From Streptomyces microflavus (GTDB lineage: Bacteria; Actinomycetota; Actinomycetes; Streptomycetales; Streptomycetaceae), in the NCBI RefSeq assembly GCF_014650075.1, contig NZ_BMUG01000013.1, positions 62,001 to 126,000 of the forward strand: a DNA stretch of 64,000 bases, in the 5' to 3' direction. Under the pieces are notes generated by a model. It made no database searches and had not been told where the DNA came from. It worked only from the letters and a program-made list of their open reading frames with translations. Shown here one piece after another: positions 1 through 7,783 of this stretch (positions are counted from its first letter, which is position 1; the number at the start of each line of letters is the position of its first letter). The position numbers and the translations under genes are program-made.

Positions 1-494
1 CCTCCGTCGCCCACGACCTCTACGCCTCGCTCCGCCGCCCGGGCCGCAAGCAGTACGGCGAAGTGGCCGTCGCCCGGGTCGCCGCCGGGATCGGTGCGGT
101 CGCCATCGCGCTCGGCCTGCTCGCCCAGAACCTCAACGTGGCCTTCCTCGTCGGCCTCGCCTTCGCCGTGGCCGCGTCGGCGAACCTCCCGGCCCTGCTC
201 TACTCGCTGTTCTGGCGGAACTTCACCACCCGGGGCGCGGTCTGGGCCGTGTACGGCGGCCTCGTCCCCGCCGTCGTCCTGGTCCTGGTCTCACCCGTCG
301 TGTCGGGCAGCCCCGCGTCCCTCTTCCCCGGCGTCGACTTCCAGCTCTTCCCGCTGGAGAACCCGGGTCTCGTCTCGATCCCGCTCGGCTTCCTGGCGGG
401 CTGGCTCGGTACGGTCACCTCGCGCGAGAAGCCGGACGAGGCCAAGCACGCGGAGAGCGAGGTCCGGGCGCTCACGGGGGCGGGGGCCGCCTGA
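1..494 (+). CDS. Sodium:solute symporter family protein, C-terminal part (cut by window edge)
   Basis: The open frame runs in from the left edge (first full codon at base 3) and ends with TGA at 492-494, about 164 residues. It starts with SVAHDLYASLRR, typical of the region after a late helix in ActP-like cation/acetate symporters, followed by about four hydrophobic segments and a charged tail. The family couples Na+ to uptake of acetate or other small carboxylates across the cytoplasmic membrane. The stop lies 7 bp from the convergent stop of a DcuR-type regulator, so that two-component pair may sense the transported acid; this is inference from position. The substrate cannot be read from this fragment. 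Confidence 0.75.
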   Translation, partial: SVAHDLYASLRRPGRKQYGEVAVARVAAGIGAVAIALGLLAQNLNVAFLVGLAFAVAASANLPALLYSLFWRNFTTRGAVWAVYGGLVPAVVLVLVSPVVSGSPASLFPGVDFQLFPLENPGLVSIPLGFLAGWLGTVTSREKPDEAKHAESEVRALTGAGAA

Positions 495-501
495 AAGGCT
501 C

Positions 502-1170
502 CTACGCCCAGGTGTACCGGTGCTCCGGGCGGCCCGTCTCGCCGTACCGCAGCGTCAGCCGGACCTTGCCGGTCCGCTCCAGCAGCTTCAGATAGCGCTG
601 GGCCGTCTGCCGGCTCATCCCCGCGCTCTCCGCGATCTCCTGGGCGGAGAGCGGCCCGTCCGCATCGCGCAGCGCCTGCCGGACGAGCTCGGCCGTGGTG
701 GGGGAGTGGCCCTTGGGAAGGTCCGGCTCGCCCGCCGCCCACAGGGCGCCGAAGAGCCGGTCCACCTCTGCCTGTTCGGCCTGCCCGCCGCCGTCGAGCG
801 TGTGGCGCAGCGCCGCGTACGCCTCCAGCTTCGAGCGCAGACCGGCGTACGTGAACGGCTTCACCAGGTACTGGAGCGCGCCGTGCCGCATCGCGTCCTG
901 CACGGTGCCCACATCGCGGGCGGCGGTCACCATGATCACGTCGACCTGACGGCCCAGCCGGCGCAACTCCCGTACGACGGCGAGGCCGTTGCGGTCCGGG
1001 AGGTAGTGGTCCAGCAGGATCAGGTCCACCGGTACGTCCTCGACCGCGGCCAGCGCCTGGGCCGCCGAGTGGGCCTGTGCGGTCACCCGGAATCCGGCGA
1101 CCTTGGCGACGTACGCCGCGTTGATCCGCGCCACCCGGACGTCGTCGTCCACGATCAGGACCTGGATCAC
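502..1170 (-). CDS. Response regulator, CitB/DcuR family
   Basis: A 222-residue protein. The N-terminal receiver begins IQVLIVDDDVRVARIN and has the phospho-acceptor aspartate in LILLDHYLP, near residue 53. A C-terminal HTH of the DcuR/CitB kind follows, with LSAQEIAESAGMSRQTAQRY as the recognition region. Such regulators activate carboxylate uptake genes when phosphorylated by their CitA/DcuS kinase. The start overlaps the stop of the upstream kinase gene by 4 bp (ATGA), so the two are probably translationally coupled. Length and domain order are normal. The target is not shown; the adjacent convergent symporter is the obvious candidate. Confidence 0.88.
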   Translation of the reverse strand: MIQVLIVDDDVRVARINAAYVAKVAGFRVTAQAHSAAQALAAVEDVPVDLILLDHYLPDRNGLAVVRELRRLGRQVDVIMVTAARDVGTVQDAMRHGALQYLVKPFTYAGLRSKLEAYAALRHTLDGGGQAEQAEVDRLFGALWAAGEPDLPKGHSPTTAELVRQALRDADGPLSAQEIAESAGMSRQTAQRYLKLLERTGKVRLTLRYGETGRPEHRYTWA

Positions 1171-2840
1171 CGGCTGCCTCCTGTCGTGGCGGGATGGGGT
1201 GCCGTGGCCGGATCCGCCGTTTCCGGCCCGGCCAGCGCCTCCGGGAGGACGACGGTGAACACCGCCCCGCCGCCGTCGGCCCCGGCGACGGTCACGCTGC
1301 CGCCCTGGCGCTCCGCGAGCCTGCGGACCAGGGCGAGCCCGAGGCCGCGCTTGCCGTGCGCCGGGAGGTCCTTGGTGGACCAGCCCTCGGTGAAGATCGA
1401 CGCGTACTGCTCCGGGGCGACCCCGGGGCCGCTGTCCCGCACACGCAGGACCACCGTACGGCCCTCGGCCCGCAGCCCGACCTCGATCCGGGCGTCGCCC
1501 GATCCGGCCGCCGCGTCCGTGGCGTTGTCGACGAGGTTGCCGACCACCGTGACCAGGCCGCGCGGGTCGACCACCCGGTCGGGCAGCAGCGTGCCGGGGG
1601 CCAGCCGCAGCGAGACGCCACGCTCGGCGGCGACCGTCGCCTTGCCGACGAGCAGGGCTGCCAGCAGCGGGTCCTGCACCTTCTCGGTGACCTGTTCCGC
1701 CGTCGCCCGGTGGACGCCCACCACTTCCGTGACGAACTCCATGGCGTCCTCGTGCATCTCCAGCTCCAGCAGACCCAGCAGCGTGTGCAGCCGGTTGGCG
1801 TGCTCGTGGTCCTGGGCGCGCAGCGCGTCGATCAGCCCGGTGGTGGAGTCGAGCTCGCGGCCGAGGCGTTCGAGCTCGGTCCGGTCGCGCAGGGTCACTA
1901 CGGCCCCGCCGTCGTCCGTCTCCATCCGGTTGGCCAGCAGGACCCGGCCGCCCTGGACGGCCAGCAGGTCGTCGCCCACGACCCGGCCCGCCAGCACGTC
2001 CGCTGTCCTGCCGCCGTCCAGCACCTCCGCCAGCGGCCGGCCCGCCGCCTCGGGGCCGAGCCCGAGCAGCCGCTGCGCCTCGTCGTTCAGCAGCCGGATG
2101 CGGCCCGTGCCGTCGAGCGCGACGACCCCTTCACGGATCGAGTGCAGCATCGCCTCGCGCTCGGTCAGCAGCGCGGAGATATCGGAGAACGCCAGGTCAT
2201 GGGTCTGCCGCTGCAGCCGGCGGGAGATCAGGTACGCGGCGAGCGCGCCGACGGCCAGGGCCCCGCCCGCGTACGCGAGGAGGCCCGGGATCGCCCCGAG
2301 GAGGCGGGCGCGGACGCTGTCGTACTCGATCCCGACGGAGACCGCACCGACCACCTCGTCCCCGGGGTCGCGCAACGGCACCTTGCCCCGGGCCGAGCGG
2401 CCGAGGGTCCCGCTGTCGATCTCCATGACCTCCCGGCCGCGGAGCGCGTCCCCGGGGTCGGTGGAGACCACTTCGCCTATCCGGTCCGTCTCCGGGTGCG
2501 ACCAGCGCACGCCCCGGCGGTCCATGACGACGACGTACTCCGCGCCGGTGGCCCGCCTGATCCGCTCGGCGGCGGACTGTACGGGGCCCGACGCGGACGC
2601 CTCCGTGGTGCGCAGGTCCTCCGCGATCCCGGGCTGGGCGGCCGTGCTCTGCGCGATGGCCAGGGCGCGGCGCATCGCCTCGTCGTCCAGCTGGGCGCTG
2701 AGGGGGGCCAGGAACAGGCCGGTGACCAGCACGGTGACGCCCGTGATGATGGCCAGCTGCATCAGCAGGACCTGGGAGAAGACCCGCTGCGGCCAGCCGA
2801 ACCGGCGCGGTCCCCGGTCGGAGATCGATGGGGCGTTCAT
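1167..2840 (-). CDS. Sensor histidine kinase, CitA/DcuS family
   Basis: A 557-residue membrane kinase. Starting at MNAPSISD gives a short cytoplasmic tail, a first membrane helix (about 25-48), an extracytoplasmic PAS-like sensor (about 50-180), a second helix, a cytoplasmic PAS domain, the phospho-acceptor region with HEHANRLHTLLGLLEL typical of citrate/C4-dicarboxylate sensors, and a HATPase with NLVDNATDA and GLGLALVRR. The open frame continues upstream to 3611 but loses coding character and would run into the LacI gene; 2882 is the next in-frame ATG. The gene forms an operon with the regulator at 502-1170. The ligand is presumably a small carboxylate, by family analogy. Confidence 0.88.
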   Translation of the reverse strand: MNAPSISDRGPRRFGWPQRVFSQVLLMQLAIITGVTVLVTGLFLAPLSAQLDDEAMRRALAIAQSTAAQPGIAEDLRTTEASASGPVQSAAERIRRATGAEYVVVMDRRGVRWSHPETDRIGEVVSTDPGDALRGREVMEIDSGTLGRSARGKVPLRDPGDEVVGAVSVGIEYDSVRARLLGAIPGLLAYAGGALAVGALAAYLISRRLQRQTHDLAFSDISALLTEREAMLHSIREGVVALDGTGRIRLLNDEAQRLLGLGPEAAGRPLAEVLDGGRTADVLAGRVVGDDLLAVQGGRVLLANRMETDDGGAVVTLRDRTELERLGRELDSTTGLIDALRAQDHEHANRLHTLLGLLELEMHEDAMEFVTEVVGVHRATAEQVTEKVQDPLLAALLVGKATVAAERGVSLRLAPGTLLPDRVVDPRGLVTVVGNLVDNATDAAAGSGDARIEVGLRAEGRTVVLRVRDSGPGVAPEQYASIFTEGWSTKDLPAHGKRGLGLALVRRLAERQGGSVTVAGADGGGAVFTVVLPEALAGPETADPATAPHPATTGGSR

Positions 2841-2999
2841 CGTAGAGACGGTAGACGGCGTCGAGGGCCGGTGGAAATCCATGGACGGGTGCGGGGTGGA
2901 GGGGGCAGGGGATCCGCGTACACCCCTTGCCTGACGGCGCACCTTCTGTGAGCGTTCTCGTACGGGCGTTCTGAGAACGTTGCGGGGAGTTCGGCAGTA

Positions 3000-3036
3000 G
3001 CGCAATCTACTTGCACTTCTTGCGCTAATCTTGCGC
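3000..3036. promoter_or_regulatory. Candidate LacI-family operator repeats just before the regulator start
   Basis: GCGCAA at 3000-3005 is followed by TTGCGC at 3020-3025 and again at 3031-3036, the last ending 2 bp before the ATG of the LacI gene. These are inverted and direct copies of a TTGCGC half-site, common for LacI-family proteins. A similar element, GCTAATTTGCGC (4065-4076), lies just after the stop of the same gene. An autoregulatory operator is the simplest reading; binding is inferred. Confidence 0.4.
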
Positions 3037-3038
3037 TC

Positions 3039-4058
3039 ATGACGCGACGACTTGCTCAAGTGGCCCAGAAGGTGGGAGTCAGCGAGGCGACGGTCAGCCG
3101 GGTGCTGAACGGTAAGCCGGGCGTCTCCGACGCCACCAGGCAGGCTGTTCTCTCCGCGCTGGACGTCCTCGGCTACGAGCGGCCCACGCAGTTGCGGGGG
3201 GAGCGGGCCCGGCTGGTCGGGCTCGTCCTGCCCGAGCTGCAGAACCCGATCTTCCCGGCCTTCGCCGAGGTGGTCGGCGGCGCCCTCGCCCAGCAGGGGC
3301 TCACCCCGGTGCTCTGCACCCAGACCAAGGGCGGGGTCTCGGAGGCCGACTACGTCGAGCTCCTCCTCCAGCAGCAGGTCTCCGGCGTGGTCTTCGCGGG
3401 CGGCCTGTACCACCAGGAGGACGCCCCGCACGACCACTACAAGGTGCTCGCCGACCGCAAGATCCCCGTCGTCCTGATCAACGCGGCCATCGACCGGCTC
3501 GGCTTCCCGGGCGTCTCCTGCGACGACTCCGTCGCCGTCGAGCAGGCCTGGCGCCACCTCGTCTCGCTGGGCCACGAGCGCATCGGCCTCGTCCTCGGCC
3601 CGTCCGACCATGTGCCCTCGCAGCGCAAGCTGGCCGCCGCTCGGGTGCTCGCCGAGGAGACCGGCACGAGCATCCCCGACGAGTGGGTGGCGCGGGCGAT
3701 GTTCTCGCTGGAGGGCGGGCAGGCCGCCGCCATGAGGCTGCTGGAGCGGGGTGTCACCGGCATCATCTGCGCCAGCGACCCGCTCGCCCTGGGCGCGGTT
3801 AGGGCCGCCCGCCGCCGGGGACTCTCGGTGCCCGACGACGTATCGGTCGTGGGCTACGACGACTCGGCGTTCATGAACTGCACCGAGCCGCCGCTGACCA
3901 CCGTCCGTCAGCCCATCGAGGCCATGGGGCGCGCGGCCGTGGAGCTGCTCTCGGTGCAGATCGGCGGCCGGACCGTGCCCTCGGACGAGCTGCTCTTCGA
4001 GCCCGAACTGGTGGTGCGCGGATCCACCGCCCAGCCGCCGCGCGAGAATTCCCTCTGA
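3039..4058 (+). CDS. LacI-family transcriptional regulator
   Basis: A 339-residue protein with an N-terminal LacI HTH (LAQVAQKVGVSEATVSRVLN, residues about 4-24) and hinge region, then a periplasmic-binding-protein-like sugar-sensing domain (about 60-330) with family motifs such as GLVLPELQNPIF and VSVVGYDDS. LacI proteins usually repress carbohydrate genes and release DNA on binding a sugar. No sugar transporter or glycoside hydrolase is adjacent, so the regulon is unclear. Its own promoter region carries repeated TTGCGC half-sites, suggesting autoregulation. The flanking genes are a divergent two-component kinase and a convergent citrate-synthase-like gene. Confidence 0.92.
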   Translation: MTRRLAQVAQKVGVSEATVSRVLNGKPGVSDATRQAVLSALDVLGYERPTQLRGERARLVGLVLPELQNPIFPAFAEVVGGALAQQGLTPVLCTQTKGGVSEADYVELLLQQQVSGVVFAGGLYHQEDAPHDHYKVLADRKIPVVLINAAIDRLGFPGVSCDDSVAVEQAWRHLVSLGHERIGLVLGPSDHVPSQRKLAAARVLAEETGTSIPDEWVARAMFSLEGGQAAAMRLLERGVTGIICASDPLALGAVRAARRRGLSVPDDVSVVGYDDSAFMNCTEPPLTTVRQPIEAMGRAAVELLSVQIGGRTVPSDELLFEPELVVRGSTAQPPRENSL

Positions 4059-4113
4059 TCCGTAGCTAATTTGCGCTGGTCCGGACCTGAGGGCTCAGGG
4101 GGCGGGCCGGGTC

Positions 4114-5361
4114 TCAAGGGGCGGGCCGGGGTGGCCGGGGGCCGGTGTAATGCCCGCTCGGCCTGATCCGCAGCGGACGCTCCCCGTACTCCTCCAGCGC
4201 GTGCGCGACCCAGCCCGCCGTGCGGGAGACCGCGAACACCGTCTCGCCCGCCTCCGCCGCCATCCCGCAGGAGACGGAGAGGACGGCGAGCGCCAGGTCG
4301 ATGTTGGCGTGCAGCGGCGCGTGACGGGCCGTCGTGGCGACGACCTCCCGGGCCGCCGCCAGCGCTCCGGCCGCCTGCGGTACGTCCTCCAGCAGGGCGA
4401 ACAGGGTTCGGGCCCGCGGGTCCTCGCCCTGGTACAGCCGGTGGCCCAGTCCCGGCACCGGGCGCCCGGTCCGCAGATGGTCGGCGACCACGGGGACCGC
4501 GCTGCCCCGGTCCACCGCCTCCTGGAGCATGCGGTGGGCCAGTCCGCTCGCGGCTCCGTGCAGCGGCCCCTCCAGGACGCCGAGGCCGGCGGAGACCACG
4601 GCGTACGGATGGGCGCGCGCCGAGGCCGCGACCCGGGCGGCCAGGGTGGAGGCCGCCAGGTCGTGGTCGATCAGGAGGGCCAGGGCCGCGTTCAGGACGG
4701 CGAGGGCCGGGGCGTCCGCCGGCCGCGCGGTCAGCCGGGGCCACAGCTCGCGCGCCAGGGAACCCCCGTCCGCTTCCGTCGAGCCGAGCACCGGCAACGC
4801 CCCCACCAGCGTCGGGATCAGGCTCCGCGCACTGCTCAGGACCGCCCCCGGCGAGAGGTCGAAGCGCATCGGATCCGTGGCGGCCGCAGCGGTCACCGCC
4901 ACCCGCAGCCGGTCCGTCGAACCGCTGTGCGCGGGCAGCGCACCGACCGTCCGGCGGGCCGCCGCCAGGGTCTCGGAGGGCGCGGTGAAGCGCACCCCGG
5001 GCCGGAGCTCACCGGTCCAGAGCCACTCCGCGACCTCCTCGAAGCTGTGGTTCCGGGCCAGCTCCGTCGCATCGACCCCGCGGAAGTAGTACCGGTCCTG
5101 CTCGATGAGGGTGATGCCGGTACGGAAGACGAGGTCGCCCCCGGCCGGTGACGGCTCGCGCCGCCCCGAGCGCCGGGCCAGCGCCCGCACCTCGTCGGCG
5201 TCGAACGTGGAGCCCCTGCCTCCGGCCGCCCGCTCACTGCTGAGCTGACCCCGGCTGACGTACGCGTACACCGTCTCGGGCTTCACCCCGAGCAGCTCGG
5301 CCGCCTCCCGGGTGGTGAGCCGGGGTGCGTCCGGTCGGCCGGGCTCTGGTTGATCCGTCAT
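4114..5361 (-). CDS. Citrate synthase-family protein with N-terminal DNA-binding HTH domain
   Basis: About 415 residues. Residues about 15-60 form a MerR/excisionase-like winged helix (LTTREAAELLGVKPETVYAY). The rest is a citrate-synthase fold with active-site histidines in GPLHGAA and GLGHRLYQGEDPR and an aspartate in HANIDLALAVL. The family condenses acetyl- or propionyl-CoA with oxaloacetate. The ATG at 5361 (MTDQPEP) is preferred over 5379. The gene is divergent from a second citrate-synthase-like gene and shares a 111-bp dyad-rich intergenic region with it. The fused HTH suggests the protein may act as regulator as well as enzyme; that is inference. Confidence 0.85.
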   Translation of the reverse strand: MTDQPEPGRPDAPRLTTREAAELLGVKPETVYAYVSRGQLSSERAAGGRGSTFDADEVRALARRSGRREPSPAGGDLVFRTGITLIEQDRYYFRGVDATELARNHSFEEVAEWLWTGELRPGVRFTAPSETLAAARRTVGALPAHSGSTDRLRVAVTAAAATDPMRFDLSPGAVLSSARSLIPTLVGALPVLGSTEADGGSLARELWPRLTARPADAPALAVLNAALALLIDHDLAASTLAARVAASARAHPYAVVSAGLGVLEGPLHGAASGLAHRMLQEAVDRGSAVPVVADHLRTGRPVPGLGHRLYQGEDPRARTLFALLEDVPQAAGALAAAREVVATTARHAPLHANIDLALAVLSVSCGMAAEAGETVFAVSRTAGWVAHALEEYGERPLRIRPSGHYTGPRPPRPAP

Positions 5362-5389
5362 GGGAACCACCGTATCCACTCCGCGTTCA

Positions 5390-5446
5390 CATTGATTCAG
5401 TCAACATTGACAGACTTACAGTCAAGCATGGACAGTCGAATCAATG
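5390..5446. promoter_or_regulatory. Dyad-rich divergent control region between two citrate synthase-like genes
   Basis: A perfect 9-bp inverted repeat, CATTGATTC (5390-5398) and GAATCAATG (5438-5446), brackets an inner imperfect dyad TTGAC-N9-GTCAA (5407-5425). CAGTCAA recurs at 5398 and 5419, 21 bp (two helical turns) apart. The stretch is far more AT-rich than its surroundings. It lies between the divergent starts at 5361 and 5473, so one regulator bound here could control both genes. Confidence 0.55.
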
Positions 5447-5472
5447 CTGCATGCATGGAGGAGAGAACAGCC

Positions 5473-6618
5473 ATGACCACCACCTCTGCCGTCCCCCGCG
5501 GTCTCGCCGGCGTCGTCGTCACCGACACCGCCCTCGGCGACGTACGCGGCCGTGAGGGCTTCTACCACTACCGCCAGTACTCGGCGATCGAGCTCGCGCG
5601 GACCCGCAGCTTCGAGGACGTCTGGTACCTGATGTTCCACGGCGAGCTGCCCGGCCGGGCGGCGGCCGCCGACTTCGCGGCCCGTACGGCGAGGTTGCGG
5701 ACGCTCCCCGCCGAGGTGCGCGAGGCGCTGCCCGCCATCGCCCGCGCGGGCGCCGTCTCCGGCCCGCTCGCCGGACTCCGTACGGCCCTGTCGCTGCTCG
5801 GCGCCTCCACCGGATACCGCCCGGTCTACGACCTCGACGCCGACCGCCGCCGCGCGGACGCACTGGCCGCCTGCGCCGCCGTACCCACGATCCTGACCGC
5901 GCTCCAGCGCCTCGGCCAGGGCCTCGAACCCGTCGAGCCCCGCGAGGACCTGCCCTACGCGGCCAACTACCTGTACATGCTCACCGGCAGCGAGCCGGAG
6001 CCCGACCGGGTCCGGGCCGTCGAGCAGTACCTGATCTCCACCGTCGACCACGGCTTCAACGCCTCCACGTTCACCGCCCGCGTCGTCGCCTCCACCGGCG
6101 CCGACCTGGCCGCCTGCCTGGTCGCCGCCGTCGGAGCGCTCTCCGGACCGCTGCACGGCGGAGCGCCCAGCCGCGCCCTGGACACCCTGGACGCCATCGG
6201 CACCCCGGACCGCATCGACGGCTGGATCCGCGAACAGGTCCTCTCCGGCCGCCGCATCATGGGCTTCGGCCACCCCGTCTACCGCACCGAGGACCCGCGC
6301 TCCCGGATGCTCAAATCGATCGCGCAGAGCTTCGGCGGGCCGCTCGTCGACTTCGCCGTGGAGGTCGAGCAGCAGGTGGAGGCCATCCTCGCCGAGCTCA
6401 AGCCGGGGCGGGAGCTGCACACCAACGTGGAGTTCTACGCCGGGGTCGTCATGGAGCTCTGCGGGCTGCCGCGCGCGATGTTCACGCCCACCTTCTGCGC
6501 GGCGCGGGTGATCGGGTGGAGCGCCAATATCCTGGAGCAGGCGGAGGACTCGAAGATCATCCGCCCGGCGGCCCGCTACATCGGCACACCCCCGCCGCAG
6601 CCGGTCCCCGCGCCCTGA
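5473..6618 (+). CDS. Citrate synthase (citrate/2-methylcitrate synthase family)
   Basis: About 381 residues from ATG 5473, preceded by GGAGGAGAG at good spacing; the longer reading frame from 5350 crosses the divergent control region and is unlikely. The active-site histidines appear in GPLHGGAPS and GFGHPVYRTEDPRS. The position normally holding the catalytic aspartate reads NVEFYAG, with Glu instead of Asp. The enzyme would join an acyl-CoA to oxaloacetate at the entry to the TCA or methylcitrate cycle. It is divergent from an HTH-fused paralogue. Which acyl-CoA is used cannot be told from sequence alone. Confidence 0.85.
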   Translation: MTTTSAVPRGLAGVVVTDTALGDVRGREGFYHYRQYSAIELARTRSFEDVWYLMFHGELPGRAAAADFAARTARLRTLPAEVREALPAIARAGAVSGPLAGLRTALSLLGASTGYRPVYDLDADRRRADALAACAAVPTILTALQRLGQGLEPVEPREDLPYAANYLYMLTGSEPEPDRVRAVEQYLISTVDHGFNASTFTARVVASTGADLAACLVAAVGALSGPLHGGAPSRALDTLDAIGTPDRIDGWIREQVLSGRRIMGFGHPVYRTEDPRSRMLKSIAQSFGGPLVDFAVEVEQQVEAILAELKPGRELHTNVEFYAGVVMELCGLPRAMFTPTFCAARVIGWSANILEQAEDSKIIRPAARYIGTPPPQPVPAP

Positions 6619-6642
6619 CCGCCCATCCGAGGAAGGCCCCCG

Positions 6643-7746
6643 TTGACCCCGCCCCGCACCCAGCAGATCCCGGTCGTCGTCCTGGCGGGCTTTCTCGGAT
6701 CAGGCAAGACCACCCTCCTGAACCACCTGCTCCGCAACCGCGCGGGCACCCGGATCGGCGTGATCGTCAACGACTTCGGGTCCATCGAGATCGACGCCAT
6801 GACCGTCGCGGGGCAGGTCGGCTCGACGGTCTCCCTGGGCAACGGCTGCCTGTGCTGCGCGGTCGACGCGAGCGAACTCGACACCTTCCTGGAGACGCTC
6901 ACCCGCCCCTCCGCCCGGCTGGACGTGATCGTCATCGAGGCGAGCGGTCTCGCCGAACCCCAGGAGCTCGTACGGATGCTGCTGGCCAGCGAGAACCCGC
7001 ACATCCTGTACGGCGGTCTGGTCGAGGTCGTCGACGCCGCCGAGTTCGACGCGACCCGGGAGCGCCACCCCGAGATCGACCGCCATCTGGCCGTCGCCGA
7101 CCTGGTGGTCCTGAACAAGACCGACCGGGTGGGGGAGGCCGAGCAGGAGCGGCTGCGCGAACGTGTCGTGGAGCTGAGCGGGCCCGCCGCCGTCATCCCG
7201 GCCGTGCACGGCCGGATCGACCCCGAGCTGCTCTTCGATCCCGCGCTGCGGCCGGACGGCGAGGAGAAGATCCGTCAGCTCACCTTCGAGGACCTGCTGC
7301 GGGAGGAGGCGGGCCACGCGCACGAGGACCACCTCCATGCGGCCTACGAGAGCGTCGACTTCACCTCGGACATCCCGATGGACCCGCGCCGCTTCATCGC
7401 GTTCCTCGACTCCCGGCCCGAAGGCCTCTACCGGATCAAGGGGTTCGCGGACTTCGGAACGGGGGACCGTGACAACAAGTACGCGCTCCACGCGGTCGGC
7501 CGGTTCCTGCGCTTCGTGCCGCAGCCCTGGGCGCGGGGTGAACAGCGGCTCACCCAGCTCGTCATGATCGGGGCCGGGATCGACGCCGAGGCGCTGCGGG
7601 CCGGGCTGGCGGCCTGCCGGGCCGAGCCCGGTCCCGCCACCCCTGACGCCGAACGCGCCATGTGGGGCGTGCTCCGGTACGTACAACAGGAACCCGAGGA
7701 CGTACGAGAAGGAGCGGACGTGCAGGAAACGGCCGCAGAGGCGTAA
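6643..7746 (+). CDS. G3E-family GTPase, CobW/COG0523 metal-chaperone-like
   Basis: A 367-residue protein with Walker A GFLGSGKTTL (near residue 18), the family metal-binding motif GNGCLCCAV, the guanine-specificity motif NKTD and a C-terminal CobW domain. A His-rich stretch HAHEDHLHAAYE sits before the C-terminal domain. COG0523 proteins use GTP to deliver zinc, cobalt or another metal to client proteins. The start is TTG at 6643 with GAGGAAGG about 7 bp upstream; no ATG lies close. It follows the citrate synthase gene by 24 bp and may be co-transcribed. The metal is unknown, and no Zur-like box was seen. Confidence 0.87.
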   Translation: MTPPRTQQIPVVVLAGFLGSGKTTLLNHLLRNRAGTRIGVIVNDFGSIEIDAMTVAGQVGSTVSLGNGCLCCAVDASELDTFLETLTRPSARLDVIVIEASGLAEPQELVRMLLASENPHILYGGLVEVVDAAEFDATRERHPEIDRHLAVADLVVLNKTDRVGEAEQERLRERVVELSGPAAVIPAVHGRIDPELLFDPALRPDGEEKIRQLTFEDLLREEAGHAHEDHLHAAYESVDFTSDIPMDPRRFIAFLDSRPEGLYRIKGFADFGTGDRDNKYALHAVGRFLRFVPQPWARGEQRLTQLVMIGAGIDAEALRAGLAACRAEPGPATPDAERAMWGVLRYVQQEPEDVREGADVQETAAEA

Positions 7747-7783
7747 CGCCCCCGGGCCGCTCCCCGGCACGTCCCGAGCCCGC

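Noticed and set aside
94..2934. A 946-codon plus-strand frame
   Set aside because: It is the shadow of the symporter end and the minus-strand two-component genes, is Arg/Ser/Pro-rich and has no domain; high GC makes such frames common.
2841..3611. N-terminal extension of the sensor kinase gene
   Set aside because: It would overlap the LacI gene on the other strand and lacks homology; the ATG at 2840 places the first membrane helix correctly.
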